From Thereva unica (Eukaryota > Arthropoda > Insecta > Diptera > Therevidae): a DNA stretch of 64,000 nt. Under the pieces are notes generated by a model. The model was not told where the DNA came from. It worked only from the letters and a program-made list of their open reading frames with translations, and made no database searches. A program made the translations under genes and the position numbers. Positions 9,600 to 21,839 of this stretch are shown here, piece after piece (positions within the stretch are counted from its first letter, which is position 1; the number at the start of each line of letters is the position of its first letter). Where the stretch lies: assembly GCA_949987705.1 (NCBI GenBank), contig OX465281.1, positions 1,962,001 to 2,026,000 of the forward strand. The letters are read 5' to 3'.

Positions 9600-11510
9600 A
9601 GCCGCCTGATCGGACTCTGTTTATCTTATCAGAACAGATATTTTTCGGTATTGATGCCGTCCTCCGCTACTTGTCGTCGATCATTCCAAAGTAATAGAGA
9701 GCTTTCCCGAAACAATCGACTGTGAGGAACGTCGTACGATCTTTGGGCGACTGCCGAGTGTGTGCTGTCTAATGAACATTGCGCGTTATCTCTCAATAAC
9801 ATTTTCAAAAGTGGCCGCTGTTATTTTTGGCCCGAAGAGATTTTCTGTTTAGTCATGGAGATCGAAGTTTTTGGATTCTTGTTGATTAGTTGAAGAATGG
9901 CATTGAAAAGTCTGCGTTTATCAGCGAGACTGTTTCCCCCTCTATCTGCGAGTTAACCTGGAAAATTGTGTGTGTTCTACTTAAACGTAGATCGTTAGCA
10001 CGATCTAGCTTTATTATTTTTGAATCTCTCAAAACAATTGGTGCACACGATTCTAATTTGCAATTGGAAGGCCTATATTTTTCATAGGCTGATGCAGGTA
10101 TGACCTTCAGTTCCTTCAGCGAATTTTCTTTAATGGCCGCCTCAATTGACACCAAACGCCTTTTTCGACATGGCTATTTCCTTGATGGTTCCAGTCGGGT
10201 AATGAGTGCTTATTGCATCGTAACTGTGCCGTCATAGGGCATCTTCAAGTCAAGAGCAGCCTCTCATTCCTCAAAGGAGACAAAAAGGTTAAAGTCTGGT
10301 GCCGGACATCATAACCAATCTCTCATTTTCGAATCTATCGCATAAAAGTTCCCATGCGGACCGGCATGCTAAGATTGCAATGTGTACTTTGATGGATGAA
10401 GACCTTGATGCGAAACAAGTGCTAAAAAACGGATGATGGTTATGCAAAGCCGAAAGAGGATCAGAAAACCCTACGTGCCACACCCATGTTCTACCGAAGA
10501 ACTCCAAAGAGTAGGCACGACCTTCTGTCCAAACTTAGTGGAACCTTGGGCTAGACAGCAGCTTTCAAACCCTCTAGGGGAGAGCCCAAGCTCACCTGGT
10601 GCACTGCCAAAACGGTAGCGACTAGGAAGGTTCTCCTAGCAAACACTAACCTTTTAAGAGGAAAACGGAGATCGCACGATCCTTTCTTGGCAAGTTGGGC
10701 ACCAGTCAGACAAAAATCTGACGAAGAAGCAATTTTCTTACTTTGATTTTCTTAATTGAGGTGGGCAAAAGTCTTCAAGGTGTGGATACCGGTAAAATAG
10801 AGAGCTCCATGCCAAGGTGTGTTGGCAAGGCGCCCTTGGTTTGATCTTCAGCATTGGCCTTAATGTCTATTCCGATAAAGCGAATCGGGTATCTTATACC
10901 AAGCAAGCAAATTCTGCCGGGATCTTTACAGGCAGAATTTTAGGTTTTTTCAATCAGCCAATTACTGAAGCTAGAGACAGAAGCATGCGTGCTTGCGATC
11001 CGTGCGGCAGTGAACGGAACGTATGTACTTACGCAAAAGTTGGTTTGTTTTCAACTTTTTCCGCATTTCTGCATAACGTTTCCCTTGTTTGAGTCTCTGG
11101 TCATCGACAATTCGAAGACAATAAAATGCGAGCGATCTGGCCAGACTGTATTTATCGACCCGAAATCGGATATTGGGCATACTTTGATCCACTTTCTTTT
11201 GAAACCGTTGAAGTCTGATGAAATGAACTGAGCGATTGGTTTGGTCCACTTGAAACGGGAGGTTCCTATGACTACCGGATATACCGCTATAAAATACAAT
11301 CTTTGAAGGATCGGCGGGTAAGTTGATCCAGCTACAGGTTTTATCTTGAAGAGGTCGACTGTGCTTCTCATTATCAAGTTGATCTTGCTGTTTATCCCGG
11401 CCTGCTTCGAACAGTCAAGTCTGAGTAGTGTGATGAACTAATAGAACCGAATAGTAACCCAAATTCAAGAGGGGTCTTTTGGCAATAAGGAAACGTTTTG
11501 CCGTGTATGA
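9600..11510. other. Intron stretch without recognised genes
   Basis: There are several short open frames (9886-10155 minus, 10433-10618 plus, 10971-11377 minus) with no recognisable family. At 10982-11035 the bases GCATGCGTGCTTGCG to ACGCAAAAG resemble the end of the repeat at 15113-15452. A small stem (ATTCTGCC/GGCAGAAT) is at 10910-10938. Confidence 0.35.
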
Positions 11511-11514
11511 TGCC

Positions 11515-11835
11515 TAACTTAACTCAATTCTTAACCCAATTCTTAAAAATTAACTGAACTCCACTCAAGTTAACTCTTAACCCATCTATTAACTCAACTA
11601 AACTAAACTCAACATAAGCCTCAACTCATTCCTAAACTGAACTTTTTAGTGTAACTTTTAAACCAACACTTAACTCAACTCCTCTTATACGAGTATAAAC
11701 TCAACCATTACTTCAATTCTAAACTTAACTCTTACATTCGCTTAGCTCAACGCGACTTATCAAAATTCAATCCTTAAATTTACTCTTAACTCATCTCTAA
11801 ACCTACCTCTTAACTCGTTACTCTTAAACCAAAAT
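11515..11835. repeat. Degenerate short tandem repeat, TTAACTCAACTCTAAAC-like
   Basis: Over about 320 bases the sequence repeats variants of (C)TTAACTCAACT, CTCTTAACCC and AACTAAACTCAAC with irregular spacing and almost no G. It is a decayed minisatellite of about 10-15 bases per unit. The complementary motif (GAGTTGAG) also fills the element at 7761-8196, so it may descend from that element's subterminal repeats. Confidence 0.65.
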
Positions 11836-11859
11836 TTAACAAGAATGAAACATTAAGAA

Positions 11860-14800
11860 ACATAAGTTCATTTCGATTTAACTTGTTGCCGCAGCTTTAT
11901 TGTGTCCACTCTCCTTCTGTAGGTTCTAATCAAGTTTATTGCGTGGTAAAATTTTCTTGCTTTCATTGTAATTGAGCATTCAGCGATTCAGATTTCTCAC
12001 TTCATGATAGTGAAATTCACATGTAAAATCAAACTCTGGGCTCAAGTAGCAAAATGTGCTTAGTTCTAATCAAAGTTTAGTAAATTGTAAACTCGTCTTT
12101 TGCCAATCAGTAGTCATCTGCTCTAGTAAACCCTTGCATAGTTTGGTGACCAAAATACTGCTATTTGAGTCATTTGCTAAGTATGTTTGGTTTTGAGTAA
12201 AAAAAATCAGATTTTTGAGTGAAAATTTAAATTTTTCGCTCAAAACTACAAAGACGTAGACTACTGAATTCCTTTAGTTTTGATCAGTGTAGTGATTGAA
12301 ACTATATCGATTTCATAAGTCCTTCATTCCATGCACCGATACCTTTCACGGACATATGAGTTTTCTTCTTTGTAGTTTTAAATGTGACGGTATTGAAGTG
12401 GATGCGGATGTGGTTCGAGATCTCTGGTCTAAGATAGCATGAATTTCGATCGATTTCTCAGTCTATGAGTTCAGAGAATGCAATAAGTCTGCTTTCCTAA
12501 CAAGTATTGGAAACATACACGAAAAATTCGAAAAAATACTCAACTTCAGAATTAAGTACTCATAAAACCACTCAATTTAAACTGAGCGAAAAAAACCGGT
12601 TTCAGAACTCGAAACTTCGCGTAGTACGCTCGGCGTGCATAAAATGCGACTCTGCAAAACCTGCATTGAAATGCGAACGACTTGCGAATGTGGCACCAAT
12701 CAAGCCCGCCATAGGCAAAGTCTTCCTTCAAGCGGCAGACAGCATCCCGTCATTCATTTTCTGTTTCTGCGTTTGCAGCGCGCATAGATTTTGCCATATC
12801 GAGTCATGCATCGGCCGCCATCCACTGAACGTAATCGAGTGAAAGGAAATCGCCATCGGAGCGTGTAAAAAGAGCTGAACTTGATCTAGCAACGTCGCTA
12901 GCTAATACTTAGCCTAGAAAAGAGCCTCCGCCGGTGCCGCGCTGCGCTGAGGCGAAACCGAACCATTCGGGCATCAGCGGCGGTGCATAGATGCATAGTT
13001 TCTCATCTTACACACGGGCTGCAATTCCAGTTCAGTGCAGGCATCGTGCATGTGCAGTGCACGATGGTGGAAGGAAGTTGAAGGTCGAACGAGTTTCCCA
13101 CGTTTTGCTCTGTTTTCCCAACTTTTTCCAGTTTCTTAGAAGAAAACCATCGCAACTGTGGCTGAGCAGAAACCGGCTTTAAAGCCGCCTCAGGAGAAGT
13201 CAAGAAAGTCTTCCGAGAAAAGAAAACCGTGCGGCCGCACGGCGACGCGGCGGTTCGAAGTTGCCAGTCGTCGCGCTGTGGTGGTGGCGGCCATAATTGC
13301 GAAAATATTTTCCAATTAACGCGATTTTCTGCCTCCAAAAAGGACACGTGCCCGCGACTGGGCGCACTTGGAGCTTTCCGACGCTTTCCCAGGAGTGCTC
13401 GTACGACGTTCTGTTCACATCTATTTTCGCATATTGTCAACACGAGTAAACACTTGACACACGCCACTAACACACCCGCAGCCGGGGGGATTGGCCTCGT
13501 TACCCTTCAAGGACACTCGCTCCCGATTTCGCAATCGGCCGCAAATTACGTAAATGTTCAGCAGTGCCTAAAATTACAGTGGCGTAGGGGGGCGCCCGGC
13601 AATTTATCATTTTGGACTGCGTGGCTTTTTTGGCGCGAGCGATTCCAGAGGGGGAGGATGGGCAGGGGGTTGGAATGACAGAGTATTAAATTCTCATAGA
13701 ACACGGCGCTGCGTTGCCGCTGGAGCACGCTTGCGGGTGTGTGTGCTCGTGTGTGTGTGTGTATTACTCGCAAGTGGCGTTCCCATCACGCTCCCCAAAG
13801 CATGACCTTGAAAGCTCGCCCCAAGTTCACCGAGCCCATACGAGCCATTCCAGTGCGTCTTCCGCGGTTCATGAACTTTTGTTTTAGCCCCCCATTACCG
13901 GGTTCATGGCCTCCAAAAATCGCTTTTTGTCTGTTTTGTCGTCTTTGATTTGATTTTTACTATAGTGCGGCTGTCAGTGGCTGTATGCGAGAGCGCGAGG
14001 GGGCGGGGGACGCGTCTCTGTATTCGCTCAGCATTGACAGAATGGAGCTTTTATGATGTAAACTTACGGGGAGCTTTCCCCAGTGTTGTTGGAATTTTTT
14101 CGGCGTTTTTTTTATAGTTTGTGTTCGCCATTATCGTAAGCCTGGCATAATGGCAGCCAGTGTGGTAGTGCGCGGGGGGCGCGGCGGCTATGCGGGGATA
14201 GATTGAACGATTCATCATCTCCATGGGCTGCAATTACATTCGGGACGGTGCTGGTTTCTTGCGATTTTTGTGCAAATCACCGAAGTTATTTGGACGAGGC
14301 AAAAAATGAACTTTTCAAAGCTGTGATTCCGCAGTATTTTGCGAAGACTTAATGAAAGGTTAAAGCACGCGGCTTGGAAGAGCGATGACGTAAGAACTAT
14401 GAGTTGGAGAATTCGGAATTTCAATCAAGTTCAAAGTTGGGCATTCATATCGCGGCAACTGAATCGGTTTTTGTAGTTTTTATTGGCAATCGGTTCACAA
14501 TGTTACTCTGCTAATAGGGCTGCTGGGTTTAATTGCCCATCAACGGAGGGGCATTTTGGGGTGTTTGTAATGAATTGAAAACTTCTCAAATTCTTGCCTT
14601 ACGGCGAATCCACACGACAAGTACTTTTGTTCGTTCGAATTTCCGTGCGGCTATGAAGTTTGAATGCAACGGCCGAGGACATGTTTCTATGGACTTTTGC
14701 CGGCAACTTTTCTTTGTTTCACAGACCGAAGTCTCTATCGTGGGTCCAATAGTACGTTCAAAGTCAGTTTGGCCCATTTGAACGTGTTATCCATTACGGA

Positions 14801-15110
14801 AATAATCGTATCGTATTTTTTCTGAGGGCGTCCTACTCTCCGTTTTCCTGCTGGTACTTTCATGAGTGTAGTAGGTGTCGATCGTTATGTTTTGTCCGCT
14901 AATTCCCGCTTTTTTGTGCACATAAATTTCTTCTTGTTCTCGTTTATTTCTAACCCGATTTTTATGCGACATGTTTAAGTGCTACAAAGGTCCCATTCTT
15001 ACATGGAGGGCCTAATTTACCCTTTATACACCATTTGACACCAATAAAAGTCATGGTCCTGACAATTTTGCTCCTATTCATATCAGTTGCTGCTGGAATC
15101 AATTCTAGAA
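11860..15110. other. Intron stretch without recognised genes; GC-rich block 12600-13700
   Basis: The interval 12600-13700 is rich in CG dinucleotides, has no recognised repeat, and carries open frames on both strands (13003-13473 minus, 13229-13678 plus) that overlap one another and resemble no protein. It ends in a (GT)n run at 13736-13762. The texture suits a regulatory block or a non-coding exon. The rest is AT-rich and featureless. Confidence 0.35.
13736..13762. repeat. Interrupted (GT)n microsatellite
   Basis: GTGTGTGTGCTCGTGTGTGT-type run on the edge of the GC-rich block at 12600-13700. Confidence 0.8.
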
Positions 15111-15112
15111 CT

Positions 15113-15452
15113 AGAAAAAGATGCATGCGTGCGTGCGGTACGGGCGGACCCCGCGCAGCATGCGATAAGTTTTCGCTAACAGCTGTTTGCGTGCTAGCTT
15201 GTGTTCCGTCTTTTATCTCACACATACCAAAAAAATTCTTACCGACGAGTGCAGAAGCTTGTTGTGTATGTGTGCTTGGGTCTGGGCAATGAGGCTACGT
15301 CGTTTGCGGCAATGCGAAAAAAGTTGGAAGTATACTAACTTTTGTGTTTCGTGCGTCCTGTACACGTAACTGTGTCAGGTCAGGATTTGACTTTCATACG
15401 CTTCTACAATATTTATTGCCGCACGCATCGCACGCCCGCAAGTTTTTGTCTC
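15113..15452. repeat. Inverted-repeat element family D, copy 1
   Basis: The left end (GATGCATGCGTGCGTGCGGT) and right end (CCGCACGCATCGCACGC) are inverted relatives. The internal stretch ATGCGATAAGTTTTCGC to TGCGTGCTAGCTTGTGTTC matches ATGCGGCAAGTTTTCGC to TGCGTGCTTGCGTTC in the copy at 40776-41040. It is non-coding and probably an old MITE. Confidence 0.5.
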
Positions 15453-15469
15453 TAGCTCTACTTCATCTT

Positions 15470-16770
15470 CAATCATTAGGACCGTTCCATGAAAGAAACC
15501 CTGTCTCACATTGATCCATAAGTTATGTGGTAAGCACTTTTGGCACAACTACAGAGGAATTTCAACGCATTTACGGGCACACAAACTGCGCCAACATCCA
15601 ACGATAGCGTGCGCTGTCGACGGTTTTTCCAACGGTTTGAAGAAAATTGGTCCTAAAATGGTTTTTGAGTACACTTCAGCTCAAACTGTCGTGCAAAAAG
15701 ATGTTTCCTGAATGTCATTTGGCTTCTCTGTTCCACAAATTCGACAGGTTTGTTTATTGACTCCGCCAGAGAGTGTAAATGGGCTTCGTCCGTCATCAAT
15801 CAATCATCCGTCATCTATTCCATTCTATTCTATCAAAATTGGTATACGATAAACACGCGAAATTTTCGCAATTGAACGATTGTTTTCAATATAAAACGCT
15901 ACATTTTCAGCCAGTTTTTTCGGTGTGTATTGAATCATAGCTAAAATGGTACTGAATTACGTTTCAGAATCGTGTACATCTGTCGAAATCGGCTAAAAAA
16001 TGTCAGAGTTATTCAATGTTAAAATACCGAAGGTCTAGATGGCGCACCCATGTTCTTTTTTCCAATATTTCCTGTACAGTCTGTCTTACCTCCGGAATGG
16101 CCGTCCACTCTGTATTTCCACAACTTCTTACCTTCGCTTACCTTCAGCTTTTCCCATGGCCTAGGATATAATCAACGTAAATAAAAAATTCGCCTGGGAA
16201 AAAGTTCGTGACGTCTTTCTTAATAAAATTCAATTGATTTTCTTCTAACGTAAAAAATGAACACTTGCAGCACTTTGCTTAAACACCAATCAAAAGACAC
16301 GCAACGCAGCAAGCCCCGATTGTAATTAAAACAGACGAAAGTGAGACGCCAGCACTTTCTTACGGCCGATCCGCACGCAGAACCGACTTCAGTCAAATAA
16401 AATTCACCTTCGGATTTTCCTCTTGACTCGGAATGACGAAGTGGCCATAAGCATCGAGACCAAAGTCACGGCGCTATGACGGCTTTGATCCCATTCCTCC
16501 TCTGCACGAGATCCGCGGTCATTATCAAAGCTCTCCCGTGACTTTCCACAAAGACGACGACGACGACGCCGCCATCGGTCCGTCGATTCCGAGTCAAAGT
16601 CACATTAGACAGATCCGCAAAGCCGGCTGCCTGCCCGCCTGCCGCTGTTGCATTCAGGTGAGACACCGCCATTCTGCAGCGGATGTTGCACTGCAGATAG
16701 GATAGTATCGCAGCAGCAGCAGACACCTGGTCGCGCATCCGTTGCGTAACCCAGCATTGTCGCTGCTCAT
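15470..16770. other. Intron stretch without recognised genes; possible lone mariner end
   Basis: GCCTGGGAAAAAGTTCGT at 16192-16209 matches CCTGGGAAAAAGTTCGT at the start of the mariner relic at 58961 and resembles mariner terminal repeats in general. No transposase frame follows. A (GAC)n run at about 16551-16570 lies in a frame coding only for repeats. Confidence 0.35.
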
Positions 16771-16779
16771 AGACCTGGC

Positions 16780-16884
16780 GTGGTAGCACGTAAATTGTTT
16801 CAATCGACCTCTTCATACAAAAATTCAAGTTTTACAAATATTTTTGCATGAGGAGGTCGTTTGAAACAACTTACGTGCTACCAC
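16780..16884. ncRNA. Long near-perfect hairpin (candidate small-RNA precursor or tiny MITE)
   Basis: Positions 16780-16824 pair with 16840-16884. The arms are 45 bases each, with three mismatches and one G-U pair by my count, and the loop is about 15 bases. The arm begins GTGGTAGCACGTAAATTG. The size fits a pre-miRNA or hairpin siRNA precursor, but the uniform pairing over the whole arm and the exact ends are equally typical of a very small inverted-repeat element. No known insect miRNA seed was recognised. Confidence 0.45.
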
Positions 16885-16889
16885 CCCTG

Positions 16890-18170
16890 ATCTCACCACG
16901 AATTACAAGCGAAACAACAACAACGAATCTGTCACTAATTTAGAGGCAAATTACGCAATTAGCACTTGGACGCCGCGCCGTCGCTGCTGCTGGAACAAAT
17001 GGGAGGCGGCATGACGGGGAGCCAGCGGTCTCGCAGCATTGATGCGACCGCGCATATGCCGTGCCCCGAGTAAACATAGCCTCGAAAACGTTACGCTTCG
17101 CTGGCTGTGGGCTTTTTCGAACCAATTTCGAGAGCGAATTATCTATTCCTTTCTTCTTCTTCTTTTTCGACTTCGGGGATTTTTTGCTAATATCGATTCC
17201 ATTTGATCTCGTTACGCTTCTTGGAGCGATCCCAGTGGACGTGGAAGCCAAGTGCGATCGCGAAGGCAAAATGGAACGAATTAGGAGCCCGAGTTGACCA
17301 GGGCCGGTAAACATCTGCTCTTTGGCCCCTCTAAGCAGTTTTTATCGGAAATTTCGTTCGTCTTTTGGCTTTTTGTTTCATTAGACTGAGGCTGTCAGGT
17401 GAGTCTGATTCACTATCGATGGGTTAAATGTATTGCGTCCGTTGCGCAGAAGTAAGTAGACACAAAAACGAAATTGTTTCTGCTTATCTGATGTAGACTC
17501 AAAATTGGCCACCGCTCAGCTTGAGGATGGATGCGTACATCTGCAACTGGGGTTTTAACAAGGAATCCGTGATTAGACGACGTTTGTTGAAAGGGAAATT
17601 GCTGCTTGATCTGGACAAGGCAGGAGTAGCCAGATGGTTTGAATGAAATTTATAACGAGCAGTACCCTAACAGCCACCTACATACATATACAGAAGAACC
17701 AGATTTATGTAAATTTAGTGTTAGAGCTCAGCGTAATGGCGTTGCAATCGCTTGAAGCCAAAATATGATCCCTGGCAAAGGTTCGCCCATTTTGTTTCTG
17801 GTAATTTTTATGTGAAAGACGAATAACGCTTTGGTCGTACAATCACTGAAAAAGCTGATGAAGTCCAGCATAATAGGCATTGTCAGCAGTGTGGATATTG
17901 GAATGAACCTAGGCATTGATCCTACTACCCAGTCCGAAATCTAGTGCTGCAGTAGCCATCTCGGAGCACTCCTTAAAAAGCTTACACCGCTCTCGCTCTA
18001 TTAACAGTTCCATATACTTTTTGACATTGCGTGTCTCTGCAGGAGGGCATTCCTTTTAATGCTCCTTTGAAAGCGTTTTGGAAGAATATTCATGGAGGCC
18101 TGTGGTTATGTGTGAATAAGCTACGGTGTCAAGAAGCTGTTACTTTTGTTCATTTTCGCAATTGTTTTTT
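16890..18170. other. Intron stretch without recognised genes
   Basis: Contains a pyrimidine run at about 17147-17166 and a donor-like GCTGTCAGGTGAGT at 17389-17402 without a matching acceptor. The interval 17990-18170 shows no family resemblance. No protein was recognised. Confidence 0.3.
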
Positions 18171-18171
18171 C

Positions 18172-18362
18172 CTTTCCAAGCGCAAGTATGGTTTTACTTT
18201 AGTGGTCTCCCAACTAAGTACTAAGCATACCCAATGCTGCTTGTCCTCCCTATCGAACGAGAACCGGTCTATTGAGTATGCTAATATCCGCCTTTATGAT
18301 CACCAAGATAATCGGCCATTTTCTTTGTCTATAAAATTTCTGAAAACTCCAATAATGCTCCG
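18172..18362 (-). repeat. 5S rRNA-derived repeat, copy 2 (minus strand)
   Basis: On the minus strand it reads ACCGGTTCTCGTTCGAT, then AAGCAGCATTGGGTATGC, TTAGTACTTAGTTGGGAGAC, which is 5S rRNA body. Similarity to the copy at 40452-40650 continues about 70 bases beyond the 5S start (GGTGATCATAAAGG, then TTTATAG-like sequence) and past its end (CTTGCGCTTGGAAAGG). The shared flanks mean the unit that spread was longer than 5S itself. Confidence 0.72.
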
Positions 18363-18732
18363 TTGGAAGCATATTTGGCAGCACTCTCAATTTTTCCCCG
18401 TGGATAGTTTGAAAAATTTCTACAAATCTGGAAGCTCGATGTATGGTTTCGTGCACTGCTACTAGGCAATGGAATCGACCTGGTCCTGGAACGTCTCACA
18501 GCTAGTGACGACAAGTGGGACACATACGAGAATCGAAATCGTCAAAGATCGTGGGCAAAGGAGGGTGAGCCTTCATGGCTCGTTATCGAAGCCAGGATTG
18601 ACGTGTAAGAAAGTGATGTTGTGTGTGGGATGAAGCTGGAAAAATTTACCATCCCATGGTCTTCTCCCACCCTCTTCTCCGCAAACGAGCGTTTTCAGCG
18701 GATTTTTGTAGGTTGCCTGTCAGACAATAGTA

Positions 18733-18888
18733 AAGGCCCCCATACACAGTCAAATTGGATGTACATCCAGATTTTCATCAAACCCATAAGCCCAATGTAT
18801 TTTGATCGGCCGACCGGCCCAAAATCATAGTTTTGGTTGTACATCCGCACTTCGATGTACATCCAATTTGACCGTGTATGGGGGCCTT
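18733..18888. mobile_element. 156-bp inverted-repeat element, ends AAGGCCCCCATACAC
   Basis: Left arm 18733-18767 (AAGGCCCCCATACACAGTCA, then AATTGGATGTACATC) is inverted at 18854-18888, with a single A/G difference and one base of slack. The middle is GC-balanced and non-coding. The flanks are TA on the left and AA on the right, the same as for the element at 38068-38207, suggesting a TTAA-type target now partly mutated. This is a classic small MITE. Confidence 0.85.
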
Positions 18889-19194
18889 AACGGTTTAGTC
18901 ACTGAGGACGTCCTCGACACCCTCCTACAAACTCAAACCCTTCACCTTGGCATGCTAGATGCCAAACCTTAGTCGGGTTTCTTTCTTCTCCAATGTCTCG
19001 AGGAACTTCTCGTTGATAAGGAGAAAGAATGAAATACTATTTTTCAGCGGTTCCTCTGCTTTGATGACCCAGTCATCCATAGGAACCCTCGGATTTTGTG
19101 CCGATTCCTAATTCACCATAGGCACACAGACGAAGACGACACTTTAGCTTAGCTAGATTGTTAATTCAAGCGTAAAAATGTTCATGTCCTCAAC

Positions 19195-19530
19195 GAAAAC
19201 TTCAGACCGAATAGAAGTTCAGATCTTAAGACCCGGACTGACGATAAATGCCTGCAGACCTAAAGATTTCTTGTCAGTTTTCCTGAGCTGCATTCAGTTG
19301 GCGGCCGATGAGTATGTGGTGCTACTTGACTTCTAGCCGAGGAACCTTGAGGCCAGGGCCTGCCGGCGGCCTGCAAATTAGTAAGACCCGGACTGACGAT
19401 AAATGCCCGCAGACCTAAAGATTTCTTGTCAGTTTTCCTGAGCTGCATTCAGTTGGCGGCCGATGAGTATGTGGTGCTACTTGACTTCTAGCTGAGGAAC
19501 CTTGAGGCCAGGGCCTGCCGGCGGGCTGCA
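19195..19530 (-). repeat. Inverted-repeat element family A, copy 2, with 155-bp tandem duplication
   Basis: In minus orientation relative to the copy at 35969. It starts GACCGAATAGAAGTTCAGAT, then CCCGGACTGACGATAAATGC. The terminal 155 bases, ending GGCCTGCCGGCGGCCTGC, occur twice in tandem: 19228-19382 and 19383-19530, nearly identical. The duplication is recent compared with the divergence from the other family copies. Confidence 0.8.
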
Positions 19531-19539
19531 GTTCAACAA

Positions 19540-21835
19540 TGGTTTTGAGCTTTCTTTTGTCCGACTGGTCTCACTCATTCACCGTACCGGCCCTTTTATT
19601 CCTAGCAATCGTGTCAAAAAAGAAAAGGGCATACCATCTGACTTGTGCTTTCCAGGATTGGGTTTGCCCGTCCGATCCAAAGCGAGTAAGCTATGGCTGG
19701 CACTCAGCGAATTGGTAGCCATTTCCAGACTGGGGGCATGTAACTTTTCCTTGGACAAGATTTAAGGTGGTATTTCTGCAGGTGTGTTATGGAAGATACT
19801 CGACGCGCAACTCCGACTCTGCAATCCTTGAGAGACTTAACCACTGTGAACTCGAATCTTCAAAACTTAAAATTTATTCAAGGGGGCGAGTACTGTGAGA
19901 AAGGCAACTTTGTAAATGCGTTCTGAAAATGTTTCACAATTACACAAGCGTCATTTAATCCACTTGGACACTTGATAGTTAATTGCTGCGGTGCTAATCA
20001 CCCAGCGAAAAGCAATTCCAGCACCGAATTAGGGGATTTGCTTTGGCAGTAGCTTTGCCCTTCAAAATCCACGCCATTCACTATCCCACACCGGCTAGTT
20101 GGTGGCTGCTACACAATATCCTGCGGGGTTTGTTCTCTCTATTAAGTGGTAGGAAGTCCCACCTCTTCCTTCCAGCCAAATCAGAAATCATAAAAGCTTT
20201 GTGCCGGACTTGATTTTCCCAAAAACTAAGCTTCAAGCGGATATGACTCGACTGTGGGTCCATGACCAAAAATCGACGACGACGGTTCACTAATCGTTTT
20301 ATGACCACTAACCAAAAAGTTGTAGTTTCTACGACGTTAGCTGCCGGCTCTCATTGCGATACGGCCCCAATCAATAGTTGCTCCCAGCCCCGGAAGTCCT
20401 CTACCCCGAAATCCAGATCCATCGCCGGAATTGGGGCTGTTTGGGGGGCTGATTTAGCACACTCTCTCCACCTTCGAACCGGTTAGCATACCTCCAACCC
20501 CCGTCCTTAATTAGTCAGCGGGCAGTCGCTGTCGCAGTAGCCATAATTATACTCCTTTCCATTTTGGCGATATAACGACGACGCGTTCCCCAAATCACGC
20601 TCTTATTAACATGCTGCCAGCGACATCTACGCCGCTCGGGCACTACTGCTGACGACCGCTCTCGCCTAGGAGTAGATCTAGCGTGCAACCTTGGAGCGGA
20701 TCATTGCTACTTACCAGAGCCGAGCGTGGTGGAGTGGAGTTTTCATTACCAAAGGTCAAGCACTCAGAGGTCTACGACATTTTTTGATAAAGTTTAAATA
20801 ATTACAGCTGAGCGGGCCGGGCGCGGGGGGCGGCCGCGGGGCTAGTAAGCAACCGAACGAGCGTCGTAGTTTATTCTCGGACTCGGCCGTGTGTGCCGTC
20901 TCTTTCCGGCGCTCGGTGCGGCGGTGGTGGGTTCGATTCTGTTGCCGAGTAGCCTCCTCCGAACGAGAACAGCGGTTATTACAGCAACTGTCGAAATTAA
21001 TGGACGCCGTCACGAAACGACCGAGGAAAAGTTAGTCTCACGCACACACCACCGCCGCCACGAAAGTCGAGGGAAGTTTTTGTCAGAAATTCGTCGTTTT
21101 TTGGACTCGCATCAATTTTTCATAGATGAGATGTCACCATTTTTTTGTGTGGATTTTTTGAGAGAATTTTTGTTTTGAATGTGCGCTTTAGCGAAATGAA
21201 CAAGGGGTTCTGGACAAGTTGTGGGTGGGGATGGATGGCTCCAAATAACCAGATTGCGGACTTGTTTCGAGGTGGATAAAAACAACTGGAACAGGTATTT
21301 TGGGTGTTTTGTGCCAAAAAAGCAGACTCTGGCCACTTTTTCGTGGCAGTTGCATGCCATCATATGACAAATATTTGTAAAATAGCAGTTTTGGTTTTTT
21401 TGCGTTGGAGATATCAACAAAAATCAAAATAAGTTTAATCTTGGACGTTTTGGAGCTTGAATATTCAAACATGGCCCAGTATTGTGATAATCTCAACTGA
21501 ATCTTGTAAACCATTAGTTCAACATGATCGATGTACAGTTGTTTCTTGTTGCTGACTTTGATTGATTTAAGTGAAAACCCAAACGGGAATACTGATTGTG
21601 GAAGATGGATCCATAGTGACGTTTTTCTATTTGCTGCCGAAATTCTAGGTCTAGTTGGGTTAGTCTTACGTCACAAGGTATGTATGTAGAAAGTCCTGAA
21701 TTTCAATGGAATAGTCACTAGGCGAGTGTACGACTTGAGATGGAGCAGACTGTACGGTTTGTAGATTTTAGCCTGAGGTACTGGAGGAACTTTCATCTCT
21801 TAAGAAATCCCAGCCAATGTTTGGCTATTTCGAAT
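19540..21835. other. Intron stretch without recognised genes
   Basis: Open frames such as 20891-21178 (plus) and 21188-21514 (minus) resemble nothing known. The interval 20580-21010 is GC-rich with a G-run near 20821-20838. The interval 21730-21830 may be further decayed reverse-transcriptase DNA, as it adjoins the fragment that starts at 21840. Confidence 0.3.
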
Positions 21836-21839
21836 ATAT

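Noticed and set aside
13003..13473. 156-codon minus-strand frame in the CG-rich block
   Set aside because: An overlapping plus-strand frame of equal length exists, codon use shows no bias I can see, and no motif is present.
16551..16570. (GAC)n region as part of a protein
   Set aside because: The minus-strand frame 16466-16828 is carried by the repeat and by the hairpin DNA; no domain was recognised.
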